Below the pieces are notes generated by a model, which had not been told where the DNA came from, made no database searches, and saw only the letters and a program-made list of their open reading frames with translations. Source: Agromyces sp. G08B096 (GTDB taxonomy: Bacteria > Actinomycetota > Actinomycetes > Actinomycetales > Microbacteriaceae). From it: a DNA stretch of 64,000 nt. The stretch lies in assembly GCF_040267705.1 (NCBI RefSeq), contig NZ_CP158374.1:3286001-3350000 (forward strand), read 5' to 3'. Shown piece by piece: positions 52,479-60,558 of the stretch (position 1 is the stretch's first letter; every line of letters starts with the position of its first letter). A program made the position numbers and the translations under genes.

Positions 52479-53096
52479 GTGACACGCGTGAATCGCGATC
52501 AGCTGGTCACCGCCGCACTCGACCTCATCGACGAGGCCGGCGGCGAGGCGCTGTCGATGCGGAGCCTCGCGGCGCGCGTCGATCGCCGCGTCTCCTCGCT
52601 GTACAACCACGTGGCGAGCCGCGACGACCTGATCGAGGCCGTCCGCGCGCGCATCGTCGCCGGGATCGACACGTCCGCCTTCGCCGACGAGCCCTGGGAC
52701 GCCGCCCTCGGCCGGTGGGCCCGGTCGTACCTGGCCGCGTTCGCGGCGCATCCCAACCTCATCCGGCTGCTGTCCGCGACCCCGATCCGCGACGCCTCGA
52801 CGTACGACATGTACGAACGGGTGATCGCCGCGCTCGTCGCGGCGGGCTGGCCGCGCGGCGACACCGTCGCGGTCATGCGGACCGTCGAGGCCCTCGTCCT
52901 CGGCTCGGCCCTCGACATCGTCGCGCCCGCCGACCTCCTCTCGCACGCCTCCGTGCCACCGGGACACCCGGCGATCCGCGCCGCCCTCGACCCGGCCCTG
53001 GGCGAGGCGTTCGGCGCCCCGCGGGCCTTCGAGCTCGGGCTGGCCGCCCTCCTCGTCGGGCTCCGCGAACGTCACGCTGCCGTCACCGTCGGGTGA
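52479..53096 (+). CDS. TetR-family repressor of the amidohydrolase operon
   Basis: The 205-residue protein has the helix-turn-helix RDQLVTAALDLIDEAGGEALSMRSLAARVDRRVSSLYNHVASRDDLIEAVRARI and a C-terminal domain of the TetR type with DASTYDMYERVIAALVAAGW. The divergent position and perfect palindrome support control of the amidohydrolase, permease and LLM genes. The start is GTG at 52479 with GAAGG eight bases upstream; another GTG three codons earlier is possible. The longer open frame to the left runs antisense through the amidohydrolase. Confidence 0.9.
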   Translation: MTRVNRDQLVTAALDLIDEAGGEALSMRSLAARVDRRVSSLYNHVASRDDLIEAVRARIVAGIDTSAFADEPWDAALGRWARSYLAAFAAHPNLIRLLSATPIRDASTYDMYERVIAALVAAGWPRGDTVAVMRTVEALVLGSALDIVAPADLLSHASVPPGHPAIRAALDPALGEAFGAPRAFELGLAALLVGLRERHAAVTVG

Positions 53097-53170
53097 CGAT
53101 TCCGTCACAGCACGCACGAAATCGGCGTAACGGCCTGCCCTGACGCAACGATCACCCCTACACTCGCCGC

Positions 53171-53608
53171 ATGGACAACCTCGACCGAGCCATCCTCGAC
53201 CTGCTGCGCCAGAACTCGCGGGCCGGGTACGGCGACATCGGCTCGTCGGTCGGCCTGTCGGCCTCGGCCGTGAAGCGCCGGGTCGACCGCCTCGTCGCCG
53301 ACGGGGTCATCCGCAGCTTCACGATCCAGGTCGACCCGACCGTCGACGGCATGAGCACCGAGGCCTACGTCGAGCTGTTCTGCCGGGGCACCGTCGGGCC
53401 GGAGGAGCTGCGGCGGATCTTGCAGGACGTGCCCGAGGTCGTCTACGCCGGCACGGTCACCGGCAGCGCCGACGCCATCGTGCAGATCCGCGCCCGCGAC
53501 ATCACCTCGCTCGAGGACGCGCTCGAGCGGGTGCGGGTCGCGCCGAACGTCGACCACACGAGAAGCGCCATCGTGCTGTCCCGTCTCGTGAACCGGCAGC
53601 GGGACTAG
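53171..53608 (+). CDS. Lrp/AsnC-family regulator
   Basis: The 145-residue protein has the Lrp winged helix (MDNLDRAILDLLRQNSRAGYGDIGSSVGLSASAVKRRVDRLVADGVIRSFTIQVD) and the RAM ligand domain (AYVELFCRG, VVYAGTVTGSADAIVQIRARDITSLEDALE). It probably senses an amino acid. Nearby candidates for control are the amino-acid permease at 49342 and putA at 55731, but no direct evidence links them. It is separated by 8 bases from the following GntR gene, so the two regulators are co-transcribed. Confidence 0.92.
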   Translation: MDNLDRAILDLLRQNSRAGYGDIGSSVGLSASAVKRRVDRLVADGVIRSFTIQVDPTVDGMSTEAYVELFCRGTVGPEELRRILQDVPEVVYAGTVTGSADAIVQIRARDITSLEDALERVRVAPNVDHTRSAIVLSRLVNRQRD

Positions 53609-53616
53609 GCGCGGCC

Positions 53617-53979
53617 GTGAAGTTCACCGTCGTCCCCGGCGCCGACCAGCCGCCCTTCGAGCAGCTCCGCGCCCAGGTCGTCGAGGCCGTCGCCGAGGGC
53701 GGGCTCACGCCGGGCGAGCGGCTGCCCACCGTGCGGGCGCTCGCCGAGGAGCTCGGCCTCGCCGCGAACACCGTCGCGCGGGCCTACCGCGAACTCGAGC
53801 AGGACGGCGTCGTCGAGACGCGCGGCCGGTCGGGGACGTTCGTCGCCGCGCAGGGCGATGCCGCCCACCGCAGCCTGCAGGAGGCCGCCGCCGAGTACGC
53901 CGCCCTCGCGCGACGGCTCCGGGTTCCGGCCGACGACGCGCTCGTGATCGTCGAGGCCGCCCTGCGCATCGGGACCTGA
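53617..53979 (+). CDS. short GntR regulator, YtrA subfamily
   Basis: The 120-residue protein has the GntR winged helix (PFEQLRAQVVEAVAEGGLTPGERLPTVRALAEELGLAANTVARAYRELEQDGVVETRGRSGTFVA) and only a short helical tail (about 40 residues), typical of the YtrA subfamily. These regulators usually sit beside ABC exporters, but none is adjacent here. The start is GTG at 53617, 8 bases after the Lrp stop. It converges on the RimK-like gene with 6 bases between. Confidence 0.9.
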   Translation: MKFTVVPGADQPPFEQLRAQVVEAVAEGGLTPGERLPTVRALAEELGLAANTVARAYRELEQDGVVETRGRSGTFVAAQGDAAHRSLQEAAAEYAALARRLRVPADDALVIVEAALRIGT

Positions 53980-53985
53980 CCGGCG

Positions 53986-55182
53986 TTAGTCCGCCGGAGC
54001 CGGGATCGGCTCCTTCGGCAGCTTCCGCACCTTCGCGCGGCGGCGCCGGCGCTCGGGGATCATCGAGCGCATCTCCTCGAGCTTGCCGAAGCAGAGGAGC
54101 CGGTCGAATGCCTCGAGCACGACGCCCTTCCGCGGGTTCGGGATGACGGTGGTGCCGCGGTGCAGCGTGAGCACCGTGATGTCGCGCTCCCAGAGCCCGG
54201 ACTCGCCGAGGGTCTTGCCGACGAGATCGGCGTCGCCGTGGACGAGCAGTTCGGCCACGCCGTACCCGGTCGACACGGTGAGCCGCTGACGCACGTCGAT
54301 CTCGGGGAAGGCGACCTGGTTCGCGATGTAGTCGATGATGGCGCCCGCGACATCCAGCTTCGTCGCCGTCTCGATGCCGAGCAGGCCGGGCGACGAGTTC
54401 ACCTCCATCACGAGCGGGCCCTCGTTGCCCTCGAGCATGTCGACGCCCGCGACCTTCAACCCCATGATCTGGGCCGAGCGCACGGCCGCCTGCTCGTACT
54501 CGGGCGAGAGGTCGACGGGTTCGACGCTGCCGCCGCGGTGCACGTTCGAGCGGAACTCGTCGCCGTTCGCGACGCGCCGCATCGCGGCGACGACCCGGTC
54601 GCCGACGACGAGGGCGCGGATGTCCCGCCCGCGGCTCTCCTCGATGAACCGCTGGATGAGCACGTTCTGCTTCGTCGAGTGCAGCGTCTCGATGATGGCC
54701 TCGGCGACCTTCACCTGCGGGGCGAGGATGACGCCGATGCCCTGCGTGCCCTCGAGCAGCTTGATCACGACGGGGGCCCCGCCGACGCGCTCGATCGCCG
54801 GGCGGACGTCGGCCCGGTTCCGGACGAACGCGGTGGGCGGCAGCGCGATGTTGTGCCGGGAGAGGATCTGGTTCGCGCGCAGCTTGTCTCGGGCGTTCGT
54901 GATGCCGTTCGACGTGTTCGGGGTGTAGACGTCCATCTGCTCGAACTGGCGCACCACGGCGGTGCCGAAGTAGGTGATGGAGTTGCCGATGCGCGGCAGG
55001 ATCGCGTCGTAGTCGGAGAGCGGGCGTCCGCGGTACTGGAGGTCGGGCTCGGGGCCGGCGAGATCGATCGCGAAACGCAGGGTGTTCAGCACCTTGACGG
55101 TGTGGCCGCGCTGCTGCGCTGCCGCCTTCAGTCGCTGCGTCGAGTACGCCTGCGGGGCGCGCGAGAGGATCGCCAGTTTCAT
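53986..55182 (-). CDS. rimK: RimK-family ATP-grasp glutamate ligase fused to an RCK_C (TrkA-C) domain
   Basis: The 398-residue protein has the RimK N-terminal domain (MKLAILSRAPQAYSTQRLKAAA), then the ATP-grasp core: GGAPVVIKLLEGTQGIGVILA near residue 135, QRFIEESRGRDIRALVVGDRVVAAMRR near 175 and LVMEVNSSPGLLGIE near 265. E. coli RimK is 300 residues and adds glutamates to ribosomal protein S6. Here residues 306-372 (GYGVAELLVHGDADLVGKTL, LHRGTTVIPNPRKGVVLEAFDRLLCFG) match the RCK_C/TrkA-C fold, which binds small ligands in other proteins. An Arg/Lys-rich tail ends the protein. ATG at 55182. Divergent from the protease-like gene with only 26 bases between. Confidence 0.9.
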   Translation of the reverse strand: MKLAILSRAPQAYSTQRLKAAAQQRGHTVKVLNTLRFAIDLAGPEPDLQYRGRPLSDYDAILPRIGNSITYFGTAVVRQFEQMDVYTPNTSNGITNARDKLRANQILSRHNIALPPTAFVRNRADVRPAIERVGGAPVVIKLLEGTQGIGVILAPQVKVAEAIIETLHSTKQNVLIQRFIEESRGRDIRALVVGDRVVAAMRRVANGDEFRSNVHRGGSVEPVDLSPEYEQAAVRSAQIMGLKVAGVDMLEGNEGPLVMEVNSSPGLLGIETATKLDVAGAIIDYIANQVAFPEIDVRQRLTVSTGYGVAELLVHGDADLVGKTLGESGLWERDITVLTLHRGTTVIPNPRKGVVLEAFDRLLCFGKLEEMRSMIPERRRRRAKVRKLPKEPIPAPAD

Positions 55183-55208
55183 CCTTGAGCCCCTGAGAAG
55201 ATATCCGA

Positions 55209-55688
55209 GTGACAGAGCCCCCCTATTCAAGCACCATCGTCGGATGGCGCGAGTGGGTGACCCTGCCAGGTGCGGGCGTCCCGTGGATCAAGGCGAAGAT
55301 CGACACCGGTGCGCGCACCTCGTCGTTGCACGCCTTCGACGTCGAGGAGTTCGAACGCGACGGTGAGCCGTGGGTGCGCTTCGGCGTGCGCCCGTGGCAG
55401 AACTCCGACGAGGACGCCGTGGTGGTCGAGTCGCGGGTGCACGACCGCCGTCAGGTGCGGAGTTCCTCCGGACACGTCGACGAGCGCATCGTCGTGCTGA
55501 TGGACGTCGTCCTCCACGGCACCCACCTCGACGTCGAGATGAACCTCAGCAACCGCGACGAGATGGGCTTCCGCATGCTCATCGGCCGCGAGGCGCTGCG
55601 GCAGGGCTTCCTCGTGGACGCCGGCGAGTCGTTCCTCGGCGGGCGCGCCCCGAAGCGCGCCCGCCGCCGGAACCGCGGCCGGGAGTAG
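55209..55688 (+). CDS. RimB-like retropepsin-fold protein (ATP-dependent zinc protease family)
   Basis: The 159-residue protein is in the PF05618-type family, often called ATP-dependent zinc protease. It has IVGWREWVTLPGAGVPWIKAKIDTGARTSSLHA near residue 10-42, with the aspartic-protease-like DTGA motif, and DVEMNLSNRDEMGFRMLIGREAL near 108. In Pseudomonas the homologue RimB works with RimK in S6 modification. The start is GTG at 55209, 26 bases from the divergent rimK start. An Arg-rich tail matches the basic tail of the RimK protein, perhaps for ribosome contact (inference). Confidence 0.88.
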   Translation: MTEPPYSSTIVGWREWVTLPGAGVPWIKAKIDTGARTSSLHAFDVEEFERDGEPWVRFGVRPWQNSDEDAVVVESRVHDRRQVRSSSGHVDERIVVLMDVVLHGTHLDVEMNLSNRDEMGFRMLIGREALRQGFLVDAGESFLGGRAPKRARRRNRGRE

Positions 55689-55722
55689 CCGCGCGCGAGT
55701 AGCCGGGCGGGAGTAACCGGGC
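55681..55722. repeat. three 14-bp tandem units spanning a stop codon
   Basis: GGGAGTAGCCGCGC, GCGAGTAGCCGGGC and GGGAGTAACCGGGC follow one another. The first contains the TAG stop of the RimB-like gene. The other two repeat it with small changes, each carrying a potential stop codon. Confidence 0.88.
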
Positions 55723-55730
55723 GGTCCGGC

Positions 55731-58700
55731 CTAGATCACGCCCTGCGAGAACGTGGTCGGGTTGCCGAACCGGTGGTTGGTGATCGAGATCGCCTGCTCG
55801 CGGAGGAACGGCAGCAGCTCGACCCGGCCCGACGGGGTGACGGGGTGCGACCACACCGCGACATCAGGCCGCCCGCCGAGCGCCGTGGCCACCGCCGCCG
55901 CGTCGCCGCCGACGAGGCGGATCCGGCTCGTGGCCGGCCCGCGCTTCGCGAGTCCCGCGAGCCAGGACGCGTCGCCCTCCCGGACGAGGTCGATGTCGCG
56001 GGCGGCGAGCACCGCGCGGACGCCCTTGGGCAGCTCGTGCGCGCTCGACACGCGCGCCGGCGACTTCGCGAGGAGCGCCGCGGCGATCACCCGGAGACCG
56101 TCGACGAGCGTCGCCGACTCCGCGATGCGGATCGTCACGGGCACCGGGCGGTACCGGAAGACGTTCCGCTCGACGCCGAGGGCCGAGACATCCTTCGCCG
56201 TCCCGTACTCCTCGGCCCACGCGACCTCGTCGGAGAGCGCTGAGCGGCGCAGCACCTCGAACTGCTCGTAGTCGAGCGACGACTGGGATGCCTCGATCAG
56301 GTCGGTGACCCGCCGCTCGAGTCCGCGCAGGTGCAGCGAGCCCGACGTGCGGGAGTGGTCGGGCAGCCAGTCGCCGAGGCCGAACAGGTAGTTCGGGCCG
56401 CCGGCCTTCGCGCCTGCACCGACGGCGGACTTCTTCCAGCCGCCGAACGGCTGGCGCTGCACGATGGCCCCGGTGATGCCGCGGTTGACGTACAGGTTGC
56501 CGGCCTCGACGCGGTCGAGCCAGGTGGCGAGCTCGTCGGGGTCGAGCGAGTGCAGGCCGGCGGTGAGGCCGTAGTCGACCGCGTTCTGGAGGGCGATCGC
56601 CTCGTCGAGGTCCTTCGCGTGCATCACGCCGAGCACCGGGCCGAAGAACTCGGTGAGGTGGAAGTACGACCCGCCCTTCACGCCCGTGCGGATGCCGGGC
56701 GACCAGAGCCGCCCGGTGTCGTCGAGCTGCTTCGGCTCGACCAGCCACTCCTCGTCGGCGCCGAGCTGCGTGAGCGCGTGCAGCAGCTTGCCGCCCGCCG
56801 GCTCGATGATCGGGCCGATCTGGCTCGTCGCCGCCTCGGGCCAGCCGACGCGCATCGACGTGGCCGCGTCGACGAGCTGGCGGTGGAACCGCTCCGACTT
56901 CGCGACCGAGCCGACGAGGATCACGAGCGAGGCGGCCGAGCACTTCTGGCCCGCGTGGCCGAACGCGCTCTTCACGACATCGGATGCCGCGAGGTCGAGG
57001 TCGGCGGAGGGCGTGACGATGATGGCGTTCTTGCCGCTGGTCTCCGCGAGGAGCGGCAGGTCCTCGCGGAAGGAGCGGAACAGCTCGGCCGTCTCGTACG
57101 CGCCGGTGAGGATGACCCGGTCGACCAGCGGGCTCGATACGAGCTCGCGTCCGAGCTCCCGCTCGCCGACGTCGACGAGGGCGAGGAGGTCGCGCGGGAT
57201 GCCCGCCTCCCAGAGCGCCTCGACCATGACGGCGCCGGAGCGCTGGGCGAGGCCGGCGGGCTTGATCACGACGCCGGACCCTGCGGCGAGCGCGGCGAGC
57301 ACACCGCCGGCCGGGATCGCGACCGGGAAGTTCCACGGCGGGGTCACCACCGTGAGCTTCGACGGCACGAACTCCGCGCCCTGCACGTGGTCGAGCTCGC
57401 GAGCCCGCTCAGCGTAGTAGTGGGCGAAGTCGATGGCCTCGCTTACCTCCGGGTCGGCCTCGGCGATGGTCTTGCCGGTCTCGGCCGCCATCACCTCGAT
57501 GAGGCGGTCGCGGTTCGCGGCGAGCGCGAGGCCGGCGCGGTGCAGCAGGGCGGCGCGCTCGGCACCGGGGCGACGGCCCCACGCCTCGCCCTGCGCGCGG
57601 ACGTTCGCGAGCAGCGCCTCGAGCTCGGCGTGGTCGTCGATGCGGGCGGCGCGGATCGCGTCGATGCCGAGCGTCGACGAGGGCACGCGGGCGAGGATGC
57701 GCCGGCCCCAGTCGCGGTTCGCGGCGAGCGCGGGATCGGTGTCGGGCTCGTTCCGGAAGCCGGGCGTCGCCGACGGCCCGGCGGGCCGGTTCGCGTGCTC
57801 GGGGGCGACGAGGCCGCTGCCGTCCAGGTCGCCGTCGCCCGCGGAGCCGCGGGTGATGCCGAGCACCACGCTAGTGAGCGATTCGTCCTCGTGCTCGATG
57901 CCGGGGGCGGGGGCATCCCGGTGGGCGAGCTCGGCCGCGAGTCGGCCGTCCTCCCACTCGGTGCGGCGGTTCTGAGTCCGGTTCGGGGCGGGCGCGGGCG
58001 TGGCATCCGTCTCGTCGGCGAGCGCTTCGAGCGAGCGGCGGTAGCGCTCCTGCTCGCGCTCGAACAGGCGACGGTCGTCGGCGAGCTCGAACACGGCCGA
58101 CATGAAGTTGTCCTGGCTGGCGTTCTCTTCGAGCCGGCGGATCAGGTACGCGATCGCGACGTCGAACTCGCTGGGGTTCACCACCGGCGTGTAGAGCAGC
58201 AGACGGCCGACGTCGCCGCGGACGGCGGCGGCCTGGCCGGTCGCCATGCCCAGCAGCATTTCGAACTCGACCCGGTCCTCCACGCCGCGCTCCTTCGCGG
58301 TGAGCCACGCGTGCGCGACGTCGAAGAGGTTGTGGCCGGCGACGCCGAGCTTCACCGCGTAGGTGCGCTCGGGCGTCATCGACCAGTGCAGCACCCGCTT
58401 GTAGTTGGTGTCGGAGTCCTGCTTGGTCGAGTAGGTCGCGACGGGCCAGTCGTGGATCGCGGCGTCGACGTGCTCCATGGCGAGGTTCGCACCCTTGACC
58501 ACCCGGACCTTGATCGGCGCGCCGCCGCCCGCGCGTCGGGCGAGTGCCCATTCGGTGAGCCGCTGCATCGCACCGAGCGCGTCGGGCAGGTAGGTCTGCA
58601 GCACGATGCCCGCCTCGAGCTGCTGTAGCCGCGGCTGGTCGAGCAGCGTCTGGAACACCGCGATCGTGAGATCGAGGTCGCGGTACTCCTCCATGTCGAG

Positions 58701-59375
58701 GTTGATGAACTTGGGCTTGCCCTTCGCCTCGCTCGCGGCGGCGAGCTCGTACAGCGGGGTCAGCTTGTCGACGACCTTCGCGACCGCCTCGTCGAACGAC
58801 CACATCGAGAGCTGGCTGACCACGCTCGACACCTTGATCGAGACGTAGTCGACGTCGTCGCGGGCGAGGAACTCGTAGGTGCCCTTCAGGCGGCGGTCGG
58901 CCTCCTGCTCGCCGAGCACGGCCTCGCCGAGGAGGTTGAGGTTCAACCGATTGCCCGATTCGCGAAGCTTCGCGATGGCCGGGCCGAGCTTTTCCGGCGT
59001 GGCGTCGAGCACGAGGTGCCCGACCATGCCGCGGAGCACGCGCCGGGCGATGGGGATGACGATCCACGGGAACGCGGGCGCGAGCGCCCCGCCGACGCGC
59101 ACGGCCGAACGGAGGTACCAGGGCAGGAACGTGGGAGTGAGCGGGGCGACCTGTGCGAGGTTGCGGCCCGCGACGCCGAGGTCCTCGGGCCGCATGACGC
59201 CGTCCACGAAGCCGACGGTGAACGCGAGACCGTTCGGGTCCTTCAGCACGCCGGCGAGCCGTTCGGCGGCTGGGTCGACCGGGTGCTCGGCACTCTCGGC
59301 GAGCCAGCGCCGGACGAGGGCGGTGACCTGGTCGGTGCGCGCGGCAGGGTCCGCGCTGACGTTCGTCATGCTCAT
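55731..59375 (-). CDS. putA: bifunctional proline dehydrogenase / 1-pyrroline-5-carboxylate dehydrogenase
   Basis: The 1214-residue enzyme oxidises proline to glutamate in two steps. The proline dehydrogenase domain (about 90-470) has LNLLGEAVLGEQEADRR, YVSIKVSSVVSQLSMWSFDEAV, VRVVKGANLAMEHVDA and the FAD-barrel end FMSAVFELADD. A disordered linker (about 475-560) leads to the aldehyde dehydrogenase domain, with PWNFPVAIPAGGVLAALAAGSGVVIKPA near 690, LAETSGKNA near 790 and catalytic Cys in GHAGQKCSAAS near 825. A C-terminal extension follows. It lacks the ribbon-helix-helix repressor domain of E. coli PutA. ATG at 59375 has AAGGACAACTACCGTC upstream. It is divergent from a LysR gene, probably its activator. 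Confidence 0.96.
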   Translation of the reverse strand: MSMTNVSADPAARTDQVTALVRRWLAESAEHPVDPAAERLAGVLKDPNGLAFTVGFVDGVMRPEDLGVAGRNLAQVAPLTPTFLPWYLRSAVRVGGALAPAFPWIVIPIARRVLRGMVGHLVLDATPEKLGPAIAKLRESGNRLNLNLLGEAVLGEQEADRRLKGTYEFLARDDVDYVSIKVSSVVSQLSMWSFDEAVAKVVDKLTPLYELAAASEAKGKPKFINLDMEEYRDLDLTIAVFQTLLDQPRLQQLEAGIVLQTYLPDALGAMQRLTEWALARRAGGGAPIKVRVVKGANLAMEHVDAAIHDWPVATYSTKQDSDTNYKRVLHWSMTPERTYAVKLGVAGHNLFDVAHAWLTAKERGVEDRVEFEMLLGMATGQAAAVRGDVGRLLLYTPVVNPSEFDVAIAYLIRRLEENASQDNFMSAVFELADDRRLFEREQERYRRSLEALADETDATPAPAPNRTQNRRTEWEDGRLAAELAHRDAPAPGIEHEDESLTSVVLGITRGSAGDGDLDGSGLVAPEHANRPAGPSATPGFRNEPDTDPALAANRDWGRRILARVPSSTLGIDAIRAARIDDHAELEALLANVRAQGEAWGRRPGAERAALLHRAGLALAANRDRLIEVMAAETGKTIAEADPEVSEAIDFAHYYAERARELDHVQGAEFVPSKLTVVTPPWNFPVAIPAGGVLAALAAGSGVVIKPAGLAQRSGAVMVEALWEAGIPRDLLALVDVGERELGRELVSSPLVDRVILTGAYETAELFRSFREDLPLLAETSGKNAIIVTPSADLDLAASDVVKSAFGHAGQKCSAASLVILVGSVAKSERFHRQLVDAATSMRVGWPEAATSQIGPIIEPAGGKLLHALTQLGADEEWLVEPKQLDDTGRLWSPGIRTGVKGGSYFHLTEFFGPVLGVMHAKDLDEAIALQNAVDYGLTAGLHSLDPDELATWLDRVEAGNLYVNRGITGAIVQRQPFGGWKKSAVGAGAKAGGPNYLFGLGDWLPDHSRTSGSLHLRGLERRVTDLIEASQSSLDYEQFEVLRRSALSDEVAWAEEYGTAKDVSALGVERNVFRYRPVPVTIRIAESATLVDGLRVIAAALLAKSPARVSSAHELPKGVRAVLAARDIDLVREGDASWLAGLAKRGPATSRIRLVGGDAAAVATALGGRPDVAVWSHPVTPSGRVELLPFLREQAISITNHRFGNPTTFSQGVI

Positions 59376-59447
59376 GACGGTAGTTGTCCTTCGCTCGGGG
59401 CACGCCGAGAATCGCGCGCCTCGCGACTAGTGTGCGGTCTGACATCC

Positions 59448-59463
59448 ATTCGGTACAGCGAAT
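59448..59463. promoter_or_regulatory. candidate LysR binding site between putA and lysR
   Basis: ATTCG (59448-59452) and CGAAT (59459-59463) form an inverted repeat with a 6-base spacer, and CATTCGGT recurs at 59479-59486. The 135-base divergent gap is otherwise GC-rich, so these AT-rich sites stand out. Confidence 0.55.
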
Positions 59464-59510
59464 CATTCCGATGGATATCATTCGGTGAACCCGATCGATA
59501 GGAGGCGCGC

Positions 59511-60509
59511 GTGCTCGATGCCAGACGGCTGCGCCTCCTCGTGGAGCTGAGTCGCCGAGGCACGCTCGCGGCGGTCGCCGACGCGCTCTCCTACAGCCCG
59601 TCCTCCGTCTCCCAGCAGCTCAGCGTGCTCGAGCGCGAGGTCGGCGTGCCGCTGCTCGTCCAGGTGGGCCGGCGGGTGCAGCTCACGCCGCAGGCCGAGG
59701 TTCTCGTCGGCCATGCGCAGGCCGTGCTCGACCGCCTCGAAGAGGCCGAGGCCGACGTCGCCCGCTCGCTCACCAGCGTCGGCGGCACCGTCCGCATCGC
59801 GGTGTTCCAGTCGGCCGCCCACGCCGTCGTGCCGCAGGCGCTGACGCTGCTCGCGGCGGAGCATCCCGGCCTCCGGGTCGAGGTGACCGAGCGAGAGCCC
59901 GAGGCGGGACTCTTCGACGTGGCGGCCCGCGACTTCGACCTCGTCATCGCCGAGCAGTACCCGGGTCGCACGCGCCCGCTGCATCCCGAGCTCGACCGCG
60001 TCCCGCTCGCGGCCGACGCCATCCGCCTCGCGCTGCCCCCGCATCCGTCGGCCGGGCGGCGCGCGACGCCCGGCCGGCGAGCGCCGGGCGGCGGGGCGAC
60101 GGATGCCTCGCGCCCCGGCACCGCGGCCGCCGGCGCTCCCCCGTCGGCCGTCTCCGCCGCGCTCGCCCGCGCCGCCGACCGGCCCTGGGTCCTCGAGCCG
60201 GAGGGCACCGCGTCGCGCGAGTGGGCCGAGCAGCTGTGCCGCTCCGCCGGCTTCGAGCCCGACGTCCGCTTCGAGACGGCCGACCTCATGGCCCACATCC
60301 GGCTCATCCGCTCGGGCAACGCGGTCGGCCTCCTGCCCGATCTCGTCTGGGCCGGCGAGGAGGCGAGCGTCCTGCTCGCGCCGCTGCCGGGCGACCCGCA
60401 GCGCGAGGTGTTCTCGTCGGCCAGGCTCGCGAGCGTGCACCGACCGGCCGTCGTCGCCGTGCGCGACGCGCTGGCCCGTGCTGCCGCGGCGCCGCTCGTC
60501 GCCGGGTGA
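59511..60509 (+). CDS. LysR-type regulator, probable putA activator
   Basis: The 332-residue regulator has the LysR helix-turn-helix (LDARRLRLLVELSRRGTLAAVADALSYSPSSVSQQLSVLEREVGVPLLVQVGRRVQLTPQAEVLV). The two-lobed effector domain is interrupted at about residues 182-220 by a low-complexity Ala/Gly/Pro/Arg insertion not normal for the family. The divergent position implies activation of putA, in the way PruR/PutR do in other bacteria; the inducer may be proline or P5C (inference). The start is GTG at 59511 with AGGAGGCGCGC before it. The 3' end is involved in an 18-bp tandem duplication. Confidence 0.88.
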   Translation: MLDARRLRLLVELSRRGTLAAVADALSYSPSSVSQQLSVLEREVGVPLLVQVGRRVQLTPQAEVLVGHAQAVLDRLEEAEADVARSLTSVGGTVRIAVFQSAAHAVVPQALTLLAAEHPGLRVEVTEREPEAGLFDVAARDFDLVIAEQYPGRTRPLHPELDRVPLAADAIRLALPPHPSAGRRATPGRRAPGGGATDASRPGTAAAGAPPSAVSAALARAADRPWVLEPEGTASREWAEQLCRSAGFEPDVRFETADLMAHIRLIRSGNAVGLLPDLVWAGEEASVLLAPLPGDPQREVFSSARLASVHRPAVVAVRDALARAAAAPLVAG

Positions 60510-60536
60510 CGGACGAGCGCCGGGTGACGGACGAGC
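60501..60536. repeat. perfect 18-bp tandem duplication spanning the lysR stop codon
   Basis: Two exact 18-bp copies (60501-60518, 60519-60536). The first carries the end of lysR with its TGA and the second is a downstream copy with another TGA. Confidence 0.93.
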
Positions 60537-60558
60537 GCCGGAGGGCTAGCCTTCGGGC

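Noticed and set aside
50748-53096. 782-residue plus-strand frame that ends in TetR
   Set aside because: Only the last 205 codons are TetR-like; the rest is antisense to the amidohydrolase. A divergent operator lies at 52400-52416, inside the supposed gene.
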